NCBI GenBank assembly: GCA_017519415.1
Contig: JAFWSI010000070.1
Coordinates: 1-64,000, forward strand
Origin: Ruminococcus sp.
GTDB lineage: Bacteria > Bacillota > Clostridia > Oscillospirales > Ruminococcaceae
Length of the DNA: 64,000 nt
Direction: 5' to 3'
Shown here: positions 25,493 through 35,293 of the stretch, piece after piece
How the letters are laid out: every line of letters begins with the position of its first letter
Numbering within the stretch: position 1 is the stretch's first letter
Position numbers and translations under genes: made by a program
The notes under the pieces: model-generated
What the model saw: the letters and a program-made list of their open reading frames with translations, nothing else
Told to the model about the DNA's origin: nothing
Databases searched by the model: none

Positions 25493-26245
25493 ATGAATGA
25501 ATATCTGAAAAATCTTGAAAGAATAGAGTTTATTGTTACAATGGCCTGCACTGGCAGATGCATACATTGCAGCGAGGGCAGCCATGAGCGCTGCGGAGGA
25601 CATATCGACGGAGCGGCGGCTGCCAAGGCAGTTGCCGAGGTGTGCGGGAAATACGGCATAAGGTCGCTGATGACCTTCGGCGGAGAGCCCCTGCTGTATC
25701 CGGAGACGGTGTGCATGATACACAGAGCTGCCAGAGAGGCAGGTATACCTCAGCGTGACATAATAACCAACGGCTTTTTCAGCAGAAATGAGAGCAGGAT
25801 AAGAGAAACAGCGCAAATGCTCGGGGAAAGCGGCGTGAACCGCATACTCCTTTCCGTTGACGCCTTTCATCAGGAGACTATACCTCTTGAGCCCGTGAAA
25901 CTCTTTGCGGACTGTGCCGTTGCGGCGGGGATATGTACGGAACTGAGCCCCGCGTGGCTGGTGAGCCGTGACGACGACAATCCCTACAACCGCAGAACCC
26001 GGGAGCTCATCGCTGAGTTCGCGGACTCCGGTACGGGTCTGGCGGAGGGCAATGTTATTTTTCCCAGCGGGAATGCCCTGAAATACCTTGGGGAATACTT
26101 CGGGGACAGCGGGAAATACTTCAATCCCTATGAGGATGATCCCCGTGACATACGCTCACTTTGCTTTGGACCCGACGGCAGCGTCCTGAACGGCAATATC
26201 GGCACTTCTTCCATTCTCGGTATAATGGAAGCCTATACACCATAA
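25493..26245 (+). CDS. Radical SAM protein, small, unknown substrate
   Basis: The 250-residue protein has the radical SAM triad CTGRCIHC near residue 20, a glycine-rich MTFGGEPLLYPE near 60, TNGFFSRNES near 90 and LLSVDAFHQE near 120, all parts of the core barrel. It lacks a C-terminal SPASM cluster domain; only one further cysteine (SLCFGPDGS) is near the end, so it carries one Fe-S cluster. Possible roles include peptide or small-molecule modification, but no substrate is evident. The ATG at 25493 is chosen for AAAGGAG 10 bases upstream; an ATG at 25460 has none. Confidence 0.8.
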   Translation: MNEYLKNLERIEFIVTMACTGRCIHCSEGSHERCGGHIDGAAAAKAVAEVCGKYGIRSLMTFGGEPLLYPETVCMIHRAAREAGIPQRDIITNGFFSRNESRIRETAQMLGESGVNRILLSVDAFHQETIPLEPVKLFADCAVAAGICTELSPAWLVSRDDDNPYNRRTRELIAEFADSGTGLAEGNVIFPSGNALKYLGEYFGDSGKYFNPYEDDPRDIRSLCFGPDGSVLNGNIGTSSILGIMEAYTP

Positions 26246-26252
26246 TATGAAA

Positions 26253-26276
26253 AAACCGCAGCCACGGCTGCGGTTT
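26253..26276. terminator. Bidirectional terminator between convergent genes
   Basis: AAACCGCAGCC pairs perfectly with GGCTGCGGTTT around a two-base loop, with A-run and T-rich flanks. It serves the radical SAM gene and, on the other strand, the sensor-GGDEF gene. Confidence 0.8.
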
Positions 26277-26279
26277 CTT

Positions 26280-28211
26280 TTATCCTTTCAGGTATCTTGA
26301 AAGCTTTTTCTTTCGTTTTTCCTTATACATTTTCTTGTCTGCTTCGGTAACAAAGTAGAATATATCCTCCCCGTACTTCGGGGATGCGATAACAAAGCCT
26401 GTGCTTGCGCTCAGCTCGAAGGGATTTTCACCGCTGTCATTTATCCTGCGTATATTCTCGGCTATCCGCTTTGTGAGCTTCTGTGCGCCGTGCTCGGTAT
26501 AATCTGCACCGAAGATAATGAACTCGTCACCGCCGAAGCGGCAGAACACCTCGCCCTGATTGCATGAGACCCTCAGTACGTCAGCGATGCTGCATATCGC
26601 CTTATCGCCCGTGCTGTGGCCGTAGGTGTCGTTTATGGACTTGAGGCCGTCAAGGTCTATGAACATGAGCATAATATCCCGCTTGTTCTCCATACAGTCG
26701 GTATAGAGGTCGTCCGTAGCCTTTACGAAGCCGTTTCTGTTGTATATGCCCGAGAAGGTGTCCTGAGCATACAGCTTTCCGAGCCTGTCCACAGCGTTTT
26801 CGAGACATACGAGCTTTCGTATGTTTTCCAGTGAATTGCATACGTCTATGCAGAAGGTCTCGAACATAATGGTCTGAAGAGTTATCCTTGTGGTGCGTAT
26901 GACCATGTAGCCGAGACAGCGTTCTCCGAAATGCAGGGGAGTGATGTAGTACAGCTTCCCGGTCTCGTCGGTATCGGCAATGGGCGGGAATATATCCCTT
27001 GACCTTATCTTTCTGCATTCATGGAAAGAGCCGTTTGCGTAGGCGACGGGAATAGTGACGTATTCGGTGTAGGTCATGGGGACCGACTGATCGATATTCT
27101 TCAGGTCTGCGGTGCTGTCCACTGCTTCCTCGTAATCCCAGTTCTCGCAGAGGCAGAAATAGAATTCCTCAGGATCCATTTCAGCCGCAGTCTTTTTCAG
27201 ACAGCCTATGAACTCGTCGAAATTGTTGCAGGCGAGGAGCTGTGTGGACATACGATTGAGGGTGGACATATAGTTCTGTATAGTTTCAAAATTTGAGTAA
27301 TTCCTGTAGTTGATCTCCTTCATTTCCGAGAGATCGGCAAGGGCGTTCTCGTGGCAGCCGCAGCTCTCCGTGAAGCGGACCGACATGTTTAGTATGACAT
27401 TTCTCTCCTGAGGAATATCCATGAAGTGATTGTGGAGCATCTTGCAGGCAAGCCTGCCCGAAAGAGCGAGAGGTCTGTCGACGGATGTCAGCTCCACCTG
27501 ATAGTTGTGATCGTTGTAGGTGTTGTCAAAGCCTGTTACCGCAATATCTCCGGGTACCGAATATCCTTCGGCGGTAAGCTTGTTTATAGCCGAGGCAGCC
27601 ATTACATCGTTGGCGCATATTATAGCCTGCGGCAGCTCTGACAGTTCGTTCAGGAACTGTTCTGCGGCGTTCTTGCCGGAAAGGGTACGGAAATCTCCGT
27701 AATAAACGGCCTTGCTGTCAAGGGAGATGCCGTTCTCGTCAAGTATGCTGAGAAAGGCGTTAAGTCTTGCAGCGCTTTCGGGATTTCCCTTTGGACCCGA
27801 AATATATGCGAATCTTGTAAAGCCGTGTTCCGTTATCATATGCTCGGTGATCTTGCGCATGGCAGACCTGTTGTCTATGCCGATATGATAAAAGAAGGGT
27901 ATGTCGTTGTCGATGCTGACAGCAGGTATGCCTGCTGCTCTGATGTTCTTGATGATCTTGTCCACGACGGGGCGGTATGACAGTGTGTTGGTGAGCAGGA
28001 TTGCTCCGTCGAATTCCTTGAAATCAGGGAGACTGAATATGGTGAATTCGCCTATGTCGTGGCGGGGGTTATCCATATCTCCGCTGAAGGAGGTGAAGGC
28101 TGCGATGTTAAAACCGAATTCTGCGGCGGCAGATGATATTCCTTTTAGTATAGCGCTTTGATAACTCTGACCGATTTCTTCGATTATTACTGCGATCTTT
28201 TTAGTTTTCAT
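26280..28211 (-). CDS. Periplasmic-binding-like sensor fused to GGDEF diguanylate cyclase
   Basis: The 643-residue protein joins a LacI/GalR-type ligand-binding domain (residues 1-280, KKIAVIIEEIGQSYQSAILK, YISGPKGNPESAARLN, ITGFDNT-like AVTGFDNTYNDHNYQVELTS) to a middle region (about 300-470) and a C-terminal GGDEF domain (480-643) with the intact active site FCRFGGDEFIIFG. There is no DNA-binding helix-turn-helix and no signal peptide, so it should be a cytosolic sugar- or small-molecule-gated enzyme making cyclic di-GMP. The I-site (RxxD five residues before GGDEF) is not evident. AAAGGAGG precedes the ATG at 28211. Confidence 0.88.
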   Translation of the reverse strand: MKTKKIAVIIEEIGQSYQSAILKGISSAAAEFGFNIAAFTSFSGDMDNPRHDIGEFTIFSLPDFKEFDGAILLTNTLSYRPVVDKIIKNIRAAGIPAVSIDNDIPFFYHIGIDNRSAMRKITEHMITEHGFTRFAYISGPKGNPESAARLNAFLSILDENGISLDSKAVYYGDFRTLSGKNAAEQFLNELSELPQAIICANDVMAASAINKLTAEGYSVPGDIAVTGFDNTYNDHNYQVELTSVDRPLALSGRLACKMLHNHFMDIPQERNVILNMSVRFTESCGCHENALADLSEMKEINYRNYSNFETIQNYMSTLNRMSTQLLACNNFDEFIGCLKKTAAEMDPEEFYFCLCENWDYEEAVDSTADLKNIDQSVPMTYTEYVTIPVAYANGSFHECRKIRSRDIFPPIADTDETGKLYYITPLHFGERCLGYMVIRTTRITLQTIMFETFCIDVCNSLENIRKLVCLENAVDRLGKLYAQDTFSGIYNRNGFVKATDDLYTDCMENKRDIMLMFIDLDGLKSINDTYGHSTGDKAICSIADVLRVSCNQGEVFCRFGGDEFIIFGADYTEHGAQKLTKRIAENIRRINDSGENPFELSASTGFVIASPKYGEDIFYFVTEADKKMYKEKRKKKLSRYLKG

Positions 28212-28267
28212 CGGTATACCTCCTTTTCTGCGGTTTTTTAACATTTATTCATACAGCACTTATATAC

Positions 28268-28296
28268 ATTTTACAATATTTCTGCGAAAAAATCAA
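28268..28296 (-). promoter_or_regulatory. Promoter of the sensor-GGDEF gene
   Basis: On the minus strand TTGATT (28296-28291), 17 bases, TAAAAT (28273-28268), about 57 bases before the ATG. The rest of this 369-base gap is AT-rich and holds the facing ppa promoter. Confidence 0.5.
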
Positions 28297-28462
28297 TAGA
28301 ATTTTATTATAATATTCATTAGCAATATTCATTGTTTGTTAACATAAATATCCTCATGGTAAATATCGCAATATTTGGTGAGTCAGCCATAAATGCGAAA
28401 AGTGAAAAAAAATCTCATATTTGAGGAGAATTTATAATAAATGCCGAAAATCAAGCGGTATA

Positions 28463-28490
28463 TTGACAAATCTCAAAAAAATGGTATACT
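28463..28490 (+). promoter_or_regulatory. Promoter of ppa-prs
   Basis: TTGACA (28463-28468), 16 bases, TATACT (28485-28490), 90 bases upstream of the ppa start. Confidence 0.7.
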
Positions 28491-28580
28491 AAAAAGTAGG
28501 GGATAACGTCATATTAATGGCTTATCAAATTTTCCGCTTATGCGTGTTATATGCGGGCGGATTCGCTGCGGAGGGAAATT

Positions 28581-29111
28581 ATGAATATCTGGCACAATAT
28601 CAGTCCGAAGAGGATAAGCCCCGATGATTTCGTGGCGGTGATAGAGATAGGCAAGGGCAGCAAGATAAAATATGAGCTCGACAAGGAGACAGGTCTCATC
28701 ATGATGGACCGTATCCTTTATACCTCTACTCACTATCCTTCAAATTATGGGTTTATACCCAGGACGTATTCAGACGATAACGACCCCCTTGATGTTCTGG
28801 TTCTCTGCTCGGAGACGCTGATGCCGCTCACGCTGGTAAGGTGCTATCCCATAGGAGTTATCAGAATGCTTGACAACGGGCACCATGATGAAAAGATCAT
28901 TGCCATACCGTTTGATGATCCGAACTACAATATGTATAAGGACATCGAGGAGCTTCCAAAGCACGTTTTCGATGAAATGACGCATTTCTTTAAGGTCTAC
29001 AAGGAACTTGAAAACAAAACAACAGCCGTTAACGAGGTCGATCATGCCGACATTGCAAAGGAGATAATAGCCGGTGATATTGAGCGCTATATCGAGTATT
29101 TCTGCAAGTAA
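28581..29111 (+). CDS. ppa: Inorganic pyrophosphatase
   Basis: The 176-residue soluble family I pyrophosphatase hydrolyses PPi to phosphate, pulling biosynthetic reactions forward. Metal-binding acidic residues lie in [11 protein letters not shown] near residue 62, with [15 protein letters not shown] near 30 and [11 protein letters not shown] near 50. Many clostridia use a membrane or family II enzyme instead, so a family I enzyme is worth noting. The ATG at 28581 has GGAGGG upstream; an earlier in-frame ATG at 28551 lacks a site. The PRPP synthetase gene follows 71 bases later; that enzyme's downstream reactions release PPi. Confidence 0.93.
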   Translation: MNIWHNISPKRISPDDFVAVIEIGKGSKIKYELDKETGLIMMDRILYTSTHYPSNYGFIPRTYSDDNDPLDVLVLCSETLMPLTLVRCYPIGVIRMLDNGHHDEKIIAIPFDDPNYNMYKDIEELPKHVFDEMTHFFKVYKELENKTTAVNEVDHADIAKEIIAGDIERYIEYFCK

Positions 29112-29182
29112 AGGTGACTTTGACCGAAAATGACTAAAAAGCGAAAGGAGTATCGCGCGTAAAACGTGCGAAAACAGGAACT

Positions 29183-30328
29183 ATGACAGCTTCAAGTGAA
29201 ATCTTATTCGGCAGCGAATCAAATGTTGCACCTATCGGAATCATCGCAATGAGCAGTGTTACAGAGCTCGGCAAAAAGATCGACGATTATCTTGTTGACT
29301 GGGCCGGCAAGGGCGGTATCAATGTTGACACCTTCCTTGTGGAGAGCGAATGCCCCCGCTTTTCGTCAGGCGACGGAAAGGGAATGATCAAGTCCACTAT
29401 CCGCGGCAAGGATCTCTTCATAATCATCGATGTGGGAAATTACAGCATCAAGTATGACTATTTCGGAATGCAGAACGCTATGTCTCCCGACGATCATTTT
29501 CAGGATCTCAAGAGGATAATACAGGCAGCAAGCGGCAAGGCTCACCGCATTACCGTTATCATGCCTACTCTCTACGGCGGACGTCAGCACAGAAGAAGCT
29601 ACCGCGAATCACTTGACTGTGCCTGCGCTCTTCAGGAGCTTGAAGCAATGGGCGTATCAAATATCGTTACCTTTGACGCTCACGATCCGAGAGTTCAGAA
29701 CGCTATCCCCCTTATGGGCTTTGATAACGTTATGCCTACCTATCAGGTGCTCAAGGCAATGCTCAAGGATATTAAGGATATAAACTTCAATAAGGACAAG
29801 TTCATGGTAGTCAGCCCCGATGAGGGAGCTCTCAACAGGAATATGTACTATGCCTCCGTTCTCGGAGTTGAAATGGGTATGTTCTACAAGAGAAGAGACT
29901 ACTCCACTATCGTAAACGGCCGCAACCCCATAGTTGCTCACGAATATCTCGGAAATCCCGTTGAGGGCAAGGATGTATTCATTTCCGACGATATAATCTC
30001 TTCGGGAGAGTCCATGCTGGACGTTGCCTCCGCTCTCAAGGAAAAGAAGGCGGGCAGGATATTCGGCTATGCTACTTACGCTATCTTCACCAACGGTCTT
30101 GAAAAGTTCGACAAGGCTTACGAGGAAGGAACGATCGACGGCGTATTCGGCACCAACCTTACATACAGGACTCCCGAGCTCCTGAGCAGGCCGTGGTTCC
30201 ATGAGGTTGACGTGTCCAAGTACATCGCATACTTCATTGAAGCTATAAACCATGATGTTTCCATCAGTAAGATCATAGATCCTCACACAAAGATAGATAC
30301 TCTTTTAAAGAAATACGGAATGAAATAA
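29183..30328 (+). CDS. prs: Ribose-phosphate pyrophosphokinase
   Basis: The 381-residue enzyme makes PRPP from ribose 5-phosphate and ATP for nucleotide, His and Trp synthesis. It shows IIDVGNYS, MPTLYGGRQHRRSYRE near residue 130, FDAHDPRVQNA near 165, MVVSPDEGALNR near 212 and the PRPP loop FISDDIISSGESMLDVA near 270. It is longer than bacterial Prs (about 315), with an N-terminal stretch and extra C-terminal residues, so it belongs to a divergent clade; some residues of the classical PRPP loop differ (DDIISSGE for DDmidTGG). It follows ppa and ends at a strong terminator. Confidence 0.87.
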   Translation: MTASSEILFGSESNVAPIGIIAMSSVTELGKKIDDYLVDWAGKGGINVDTFLVESECPRFSSGDGKGMIKSTIRGKDLFIIIDVGNYSIKYDYFGMQNAMSPDDHFQDLKRIIQAASGKAHRITVIMPTLYGGRQHRRSYRESLDCACALQELEAMGVSNIVTFDAHDPRVQNAIPLMGFDNVMPTYQVLKAMLKDIKDINFNKDKFMVVSPDEGALNRNMYYASVLGVEMGMFYKRRDYSTIVNGRNPIVAHEYLGNPVEGKDVFISDDIISSGESMLDVASALKEKKAGRIFGYATYAIFTNGLEKFDKAYEEGTIDGVFGTNLTYRTPELLSRPWFHEVDVSKYIAYFIEAINHDVSISKIIDPHTKIDTLLKKYGMK

Positions 30329-30337
30329 TTAAAAACA

Positions 30338-30370
30338 GGGCACTGTAACCAAACAGTGCCCTTTATTTTT
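30338..30370 (+). terminator. Terminator of ppa-prs
   Basis: GGGCACTGT and its perfect complement around a six-base loop, followed by a T-rich tract. Confidence 0.9.
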
Positions 30371-30411
30371 GTTAGAACATGTTAAGCCTTTGTTAACTTC
30401 GTACAATAATA

Positions 30412-30440
30412 TTGACAGATATTCGTTAAAGTGCTATAAT
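30412..30440 (+). promoter_or_regulatory. Consensus SigA promoter of the ABC exporter gene
   Basis: TTGACA (30412-30417), 17 bases, TATAAT (30435-30440): a full consensus match, 65 bases before the start codon. Confidence 0.85.
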
Positions 30441-30505
30441 GATACTTGCAAAATTTAATTTGCTGCAATATAGTATTGTAAAAAAATTTAAAGGGGATGA
30501 AATTT

Positions 30506-33500
30506 ATGCTTCAGCTGAAAAGCATCGTGAAGAAGTATGGCAGCGGGGATAATATCGTAAATGCACTTAACGGGGTAAGCATGACCTTCCGTGAAAGCGA
30601 ATTTGTCGCTGTTCTCGGACATTCGGGCTGCGGAAAGACCACACTTCTCAACATCATCGGCGGACTTGACCACTATACTTCCGGTGACCTGATAATCAAC
30701 GGTACCTCCACAAAGGAGTATAAGGACAGGGACTGGGACGCCTACAGGAACCATTCCATAGGCTTCATTTTTCAGAGCTATAATCTTATACCTCATCAGA
30801 ACGTGCTCTCAAACGTGGAGCTTGCTCTGACTATCTCGGGAGTTTCAAAGTCCGAGCGCCGCAGGCGTGCAAAAGAAGCGCTTGAAAAGGTAGGTCTCGG
30901 AGATCAGCTCCACAAAAAGCCCAACCAGATGTCAGGCGGACAGATGCAGCGTGTGGCAATTGCCCGTGCTCTTATAAATGATCCTGATATACTTCTTGCC
31001 GATGAGCCGACTGGTGCTCTCGATTCCGAGACCTCGATACAGGTCATGGAGCTCCTGAAGGCTATCGCAAAGGATAAGCTGGTAATTATGGTAACTCATA
31101 ATCCAGAGCTTGCGGATCAGTATGCCAGCCGTATAATCAGGATAAAGGACGGCAGGATTACAGGCGATACCTCGCCCTACGATCCCGAAGCCGAAAAGAC
31201 GGAAAAGAAAAAGGAAAAGGGGAGGGCTAAGAAAAAGTCAAAGGATAGTGATAAGGAAAAGGCGGTAAAGGAAAAAAAGACAAGGGACGGAAAGAAGTCC
31301 CGTGTATCCATGTCATTCGGCACAGCCGTTTCCCTGTCGCTGAATAATCTTCTTACAAAAAAGGGAAGAACTCTGCTTACTGCCTTTGCAGGCTCTATAG
31401 GTATAATCGGCATCGCTCTCATTCTTTCCCTTGCAACGGGTATCAATGAGTATATCGATGATGTGCAGGAGGAGACTCTTTCCTCATATCCTCTGGAAAT
31501 AATGCGTGAAAATACGGATACCTCCGGAATGATAGAGGCTCTTATGCAGAATCAGAAGGAATACGAGAGCCGTGAATTCAAGGACGGTATCGTCTATGCC
31601 AATACCCAGGTGTATGATATGTTCAATTCCTTCAATTCCTCCGCAAAGCAGATAAACAATATGAAGGACTTCAAGGCCTTTCTTGACAGCGACAGCGTTG
31701 TTGCGGATAAGGCGAGCGCTATCGGCTATGCATATGATGTTAAGATGCCCGTATACACAAAGTCTCCATCTGGTGAGATAATCAAGGTTGATTTCATGGA
31801 TATGTACAGTAAGGCTTTAGGTATGGACGACTCGGAGATGATGTCGACCGCTATGAATAATCCTATGGCAGGCATGGAAATGCAGGCCTTCGGTCTGAAT
31901 GTCATGGAGCAGCTCCTCCCCGGCGAGAACGGCGAGCCCATAAGCAGCATCGTAAAGGAGCAGTATGAGCTGGTAGACGGAAAATGGCCCGAAAGCTATG
32001 ACGAAGCCGTTGTTGTCCTCAGACAGAACAACGAGCTTCCGGATATAATCGTATACGCAATGGGTCTAAAGGATCAGGAGGGCTTCAGTGAAAAGCTAAA
32101 GGCTGTTATGAGCAATCAGGAGATCAAGGATTACGGTCAGGTGGAGTGGAGCTTTGACGAGATCAAGGAAAAGAAGTTCAAGATGGTGCTTCCCTGCGAA
32201 TACTATCAGAAGGAGCTCACAGGCAAGGGCTGCAGCGACCTTACGGCTACGCAGACAGGTCTCGATTATATTTTCGGAGCTGATAATATCGGCACTGATA
32301 TAAAGATAGTCGGCTTTATCCACTCCAAGGAGGACGTAAAGGCTCCCATGCTCAAGGGCTACATCTGCTATACGGGACTTCTTACGGATTACGTTATCGA
32401 AAAGACGGGCGCCAGTGAACTTGTACAGTCCCAGAAGGAGGATAAGGAAAACGATATAATCACAGGCACAAAGTTCATGACCGACGATTATACAGCTCCT
32501 ACTCCCGAGGAAAAGGCAGAAACTGCAAAGGCATTCATAAAGACGGCTGATACCGACACCAAGGCAGATATATTCCGTCTTGTGGCTGCACAGCCGGATC
32601 CCGCGCAGGCAGACGCTCAGGTGGCGGCTGCCATGAAGGACTTCGACCGCAGCAAGTTTATGGATCAGATAACCGAGATGTATTCGTCGGAGCTCGGTGT
32701 TGATGCTTCTCAGGTGACCGCCTTCGTATCGCAGATGAGCGACGAGGAGATAAGGTCCTATGCTGAGCAGGCCATAAGGGAGCAGATTGCTCAGCAGTAT
32801 GCTGCTATGTCTCAGGAGCAGCTCGGCTCACTTACCAATGCGGAGCTTGCGAAGATGCTTGATTCCTCGGAGATTAGCCTTGAAAACTACGGAGTGATTT
32901 TTGAGAAGTACACTCCCGAGGAGATCTCAAAGTCCACCTATGAGGATAATCTCAAGCTCCTCGGAGTTGCCGATGAGTCCGATCCTTCCTCAATACGTAT
33001 TTATGTCAGGAGCTTCGAGGACAAGGACGAAATAGCCGACGCTATAGAGCGCTACAATGACGGAGCAAAGGAAGCTGACGTTATCCACTATACCGATGTG
33101 GTAGCCCTTCTTATGTCGTCGATTACGGGAATAATCAGCGGTATTTCCTATCTGCTCATTGCATTTGTCGGAATATCCCTTGTGGTGTCTTCGATAATGA
33201 TAGGTATAATAACATATATCTCAGTCCTCGAGCGCACCCGTGAGATAGGAATACTCAGAGCCATAGGCGCTTCAAAGCGCAATGTCCGCACCGTGTTCAA
33301 TGCGGAGACCCTGCTTGTGGGTCTTGCAGCGGGACTTATAGGCATAGGTGTGTCTGTTCTCCTCACTATCCCGATAAACGCAATAATCCACAGCGTCACG
33401 AGCCTTGACACACTCAGAGCTCATGTTCCCGTTGTGGGAGCGGTAGTGCTTGTAATAATTAGCATGACTCTTACACTTATTGCAGGACTTATCCCGTCGG

Positions 33501-33547
33501 GAGTTGCCGCGAGAAAGGATCCCGTGGAAGCTCTCAGAACAGAATAA
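30506..33547 (+). CDS. Fused ABC transporter ATPase-permease, MacB-like
   Basis: The 1013-residue protein joins an ATPase (1-230: [16 protein letters not shown]alker A, LSGGQ-type [28 protein letters not shown]alker B) to a lysine-rich charged linker (230-265) and a permease (280-1013) with one N-terminal membrane span, a large extracellular domain of about 550 residues, and three C-terminal FtsX-type spans. MacB-like systems extrude peptides, toxins or envelope material, or work as mechanotransmitters. Half-transporter fusion of this sort dimerises. The start at 30506 has AAAGGGG at good spacing, better than the ATG at 30497, which abuts that site. Confidence 0.9.
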   Translation: MLQLKSIVKKYGSGDNIVNALNGVSMTFRESEFVAVLGHSGCGKTTLLNIIGGLDHYTSGDLIINGTSTKEYKDRDWDAYRNHSIGFIFQSYNLIPHQNVLSNVELALTISGVSKSERRRRAKEALEKVGLGDQLHKKPNQMSGGQMQRVAIARALINDPDILLADEPTGALDSETSIQVMELLKAIAKDKLVIMVTHNPELADQYASRIIRIKDGRITGDTSPYDPEAEKTEKKKEKGRAKKKSKDSDKEKAVKEKKTRDGKKSRVSMSFGTAVSLSLNNLLTKKGRTLLTAFAGSIGIIGIALILSLATGINEYIDDVQEETLSSYPLEIMRENTDTSGMIEALMQNQKEYESREFKDGIVYANTQVYDMFNSFNSSAKQINNMKDFKAFLDSDSVVADKASAIGYAYDVKMPVYTKSPSGEIIKVDFMDMYSKALGMDDSEMMSTAMNNPMAGMEMQAFGLNVMEQLLPGENGEPISSIVKEQYELVDGKWPESYDEAVVVLRQNNELPDIIVYAMGLKDQEGFSEKLKAVMSNQEIKDYGQVEWSFDEIKEKKFKMVLPCEYYQKELTGKGCSDLTATQTGLDYIFGADNIGTDIKIVGFIHSKEDVKAPMLKGYICYTGLLTDYVIEKTGASELVQSQKEDKENDIITGTKFMTDDYTAPTPEEKAETAKAFIKTADTDTKADIFRLVAAQPDPAQADAQVAAAMKDFDRSKFMDQITEMYSSELGVDASQVTAFVSQMSDEEIRSYAEQAIREQIAQQYAAMSQEQLGSLTNAELAKMLDSSEISLENYGVIFEKYTPEEISKSTYEDNLKLLGVADESDPSSIRIYVRSFEDKDEIADAIERYNDGAKEADVIHYTDVVALLMSSITGIISGISYLLIAFVGISLVVSSIMIGIITYISVLERTREIGILRAIGASKRNVRTVFNAETLLVGLAAGLIGIGVSVLLTIPINAIIHSVTSLDTLRAHVPVVGAVVLVIISMTLTLIAGLIPSGVAARKDPVEALRTE

Positions 33548-33570
33548 AATCGCATAGAATACTGCAAAAA

Positions 33571-33596
33571 GCCCGTAAGCACTGACGCTTACGGGC
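33571..33596. terminator. Bidirectional terminator, ABC exporter and rib operon
   Basis: GCCCGTAAGC and its complement around a six-base loop, with five A on one side and three T on the other. It ends the exporter gene on plus and the riboflavin operon on minus. Confidence 0.85.
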
Positions 33597-33601
33597 TTTG
33601 C

Positions 33602-34273
33602 TCATATATAATTATTGGCGGAACACAGCTTTCTTACTGCGTCCGGTATCCCGCTGATATTATCTACTGTAATATCAGCTCCCGACAGCTCTTCCTCAGA
33701 GCCGAAGCCGTATCCGCAGCCTATGGAAGGAAGTCCGTTCCGTGCGGCGATCTCGATATCGTGGAAGCGGTCGCCTATCACGATGAAATTGCCATTGTGG
33801 TTCGGAGCGATCCTGCGGAATATCTCATATTTTGGAATGAAATCAAAGGCCTCACAGCAATAGAAGAAGTCGAAGTAGCGGTCCAGCTGAAAGACTCTCC
33901 TGTGGCGCTCCAGATAGTGGAAGCGGCAGTTGCTGAGGAATATAAGGGTATAGTCCATTTTCTTCAGCTTGGCGAGCATTTCCTCCGCTCCGTCATAGAG
34001 AGCTCCCTCACCGTTATCTATGCGGCGTGCCATATCGTTTCCCAGCATTATGCGGGCTTTTTCGCGTATGGAGGGATCGAGCTCCGGGTGGAACCGACTC
34101 CACATATCCGTGGAATTGTAGCCCAGCCAGCAGCTTATCTCCTTGTCGGTGTACTCCCTGTCCTCAATATATCCGTTATCCGACAGCCATTTCATGGTAT
34201 CGCGGAAGGCGGGAGCATAGGTGAGCATGGAATTATGAACAGTGCCGTCGTAATCGAAGATCAGACTGGTCAT
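33602..34273 (-). CDS. HAD-family phosphatase in the riboflavin operon
   Basis: The 223-residue HAD hydrolase has motif I IFDYDGTVHN at residues 4-13, motif II IFLSNC near 115 and motif III/IV VIGDRFHDIEIAARNG near 170. Its ATG overlaps the ribH stop by one base (TAATG), so it is translated with the riboflavin pathway. Since the phosphatase that removes phosphate from 5-amino-6-ribitylamino-uracil phosphate before RibH is a HAD enzyme in several bacteria, this gene is a good candidate for that missing step; the coupling is seen, the role inferred. A phosphoglycolate phosphatase-like role is the alternative. Confidence 0.82.
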   Translation of the reverse strand: MTSLIFDYDGTVHNSMLTYAPAFRDTMKWLSDNGYIEDREYTDKEISCWLGYNSTDMWSRFHPELDPSIREKARIMLGNDMARRIDNGEGALYDGAEEMLAKLKKMDYTLIFLSNCRFHYLERHRRVFQLDRYFDFFYCCEAFDFIPKYEIFRRIAPNHNGNFIVIGDRFHDIEIAARNGLPSIGCGYGFGSEEELSGADITVDNISGIPDAVRKLCSANNYI

Positions 34274-34740
34274 TATGCCTCAATCTCTCTGATGAGGTTT
34301 ATCATCTCGATAGCGCCCTCTGCGCATTCGCTGCCCTTGTTGCCTGCCTTGGAGCCGGCACGCTCGATAGCCTGTTCGATATTCTCGGTGGTTATTACTC
34401 CGAACATTACCGGTATGCCTGTCTGGAGGGATACCTGAGCTATACCCTTTGCAGCCTCGTTGCATACGAGGTCGTAGTGGGAGGTGCTGCCTCTGATGAT
34501 GGCGCCGAGGCAGATAACCGCGTCGTATTTGCCGGAGTTAGCCATTTTTGAAGCTATCAGCGGTATCTCGAATGCACCGGGCACCCATGCCACGTCGATA
34601 GCGCCCTCGCTTACGTCATGGCGCTTGAGAGCGTCAATGGCTCCGCCGAGGAGCTTTGAGGTAATGAATTCGTTGAAGCGGGCGACAACGATGCCTATCC
34701 TTGTGTCCTTTGATACGAGTTTGCCTTCATATGTCTTCAT
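34273..34740 (-). CDS. ribH: 6,7-dimethyl-8-ribityllumazine synthase
   Basis: RibH condenses 5-amino-6-ribitylaminouracil with 3,4-dihydroxy-2-butanone 4-phosphate to lumazine. The 155-residue protein shows [20 protein letters not shown] at the start, [11 protein letters not shown] near 54, [18 protein letters not shown] near 78, and [16 protein letters not shown] near 110: all active-site segments. Length is standard. It is preceded by two small membrane-protein genes and overlaps the HAD gene. Confidence 0.96.
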   Translation of the reverse strand: MKTYEGKLVSKDTRIGIVVARFNEFITSKLLGGAIDALKRHDVSEGAIDVAWVPGAFEIPLIASKMANSGKYDAVICLGAIIRGSTSHYDLVCNEAAKGIAQVSLQTGIPVMFGVITTENIEQAIERAGSKAGNKGSECAEGAIEMINLIREIEA

Positions 34741-34753
34741 GTTATCTACTCCT

Positions 34754-35281
34754 TTATTTAGCGTTTCTGTTGAGCGTGTAGTTTTCCTTCAGGAGAGTTA
34801 CAAGCTCGTCATGTTTTTCGATTACTGTAAACTTTTTCGGCATTATGCCGTTGTTGAACCACAGGCTCAGAGTTGAACCCGATATTGAATATGTGACGTT
34901 CTTCTTGTTTCTTGCCAGTCCGAAGTTATCCGGGAAGTATACGCGCTGAGTGGTGATGTAAGCATATTTTCCTACTGTAAAATCAAGCACCAGCAGTATC
35001 GTAAGGATTATGCCTGCAATGAACAGGAGACCGTAGCATCTGATATGATATTGGTCGTTTATGTGTCTTGCGCCGTTCCATTCAAGGAAGCCGATGACAA
35101 GCCAGGCTGCCCAGACGAAAGACCACCACATGGCGTCCTTTTTACGCTGTCTCCGGAGCTTTACGGCTGTTTTCTTGCTTTTTATCCTGTTCCTGAATAT
35201 GAAATATCCTATGATACCGGCTATAAATATGACTGATACTATACAGATAACGCATATTGAGATTGTTTTCAAAGTTGGCAT
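34754..35281 (-). CDS. Small membrane protein in the rib operon, PH-like C-terminus
   Basis: The 175-residue protein has three hydrophobic segments (residues 7-30, 52-67 and 84-101) and a C-terminal soluble beta-rich domain (about 110-170, [40 protein letters not shown]) that resembles bacterial PH-like DUF5673 domains. I cannot assign a function. It sits between ribBA and ribH, 13 bases before ribH, with a similar protein just upstream; a role in flavin handling is only suggested by the position. The ATG at 35281 has AAGGAGCAA upstream. Confidence 0.65.
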   Translation of the reverse strand: MPTLKTISICVICIVSVIFIAGIIGYFIFRNRIKSKKTAVKLRRQRKKDAMWWSFVWAAWLVIGFLEWNGARHINDQYHIRCYGLLFIAGIILTILLVLDFTVGKYAYITTQRVYFPDNFGLARNKKNVTYSISGSTLSLWFNNGIMPKKFTVIEKHDELVTLLKENYTLNRNAK

Positions 35282-35293
35282 GATTCTTGCTCC

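Noticed and set aside
28300..28460. Possible cyclic di-GMP riboswitch near the sensor-GGDEF gene
   Set aside because: The gap is AT-rich without the GEMM core sequences or paired helices; no aptamer could be drawn.
29657..30286. A 209-codon minus-strand frame opposite prs
   Set aside because: Shadow of a conserved enzyme gene; no promoter or ribosome site.
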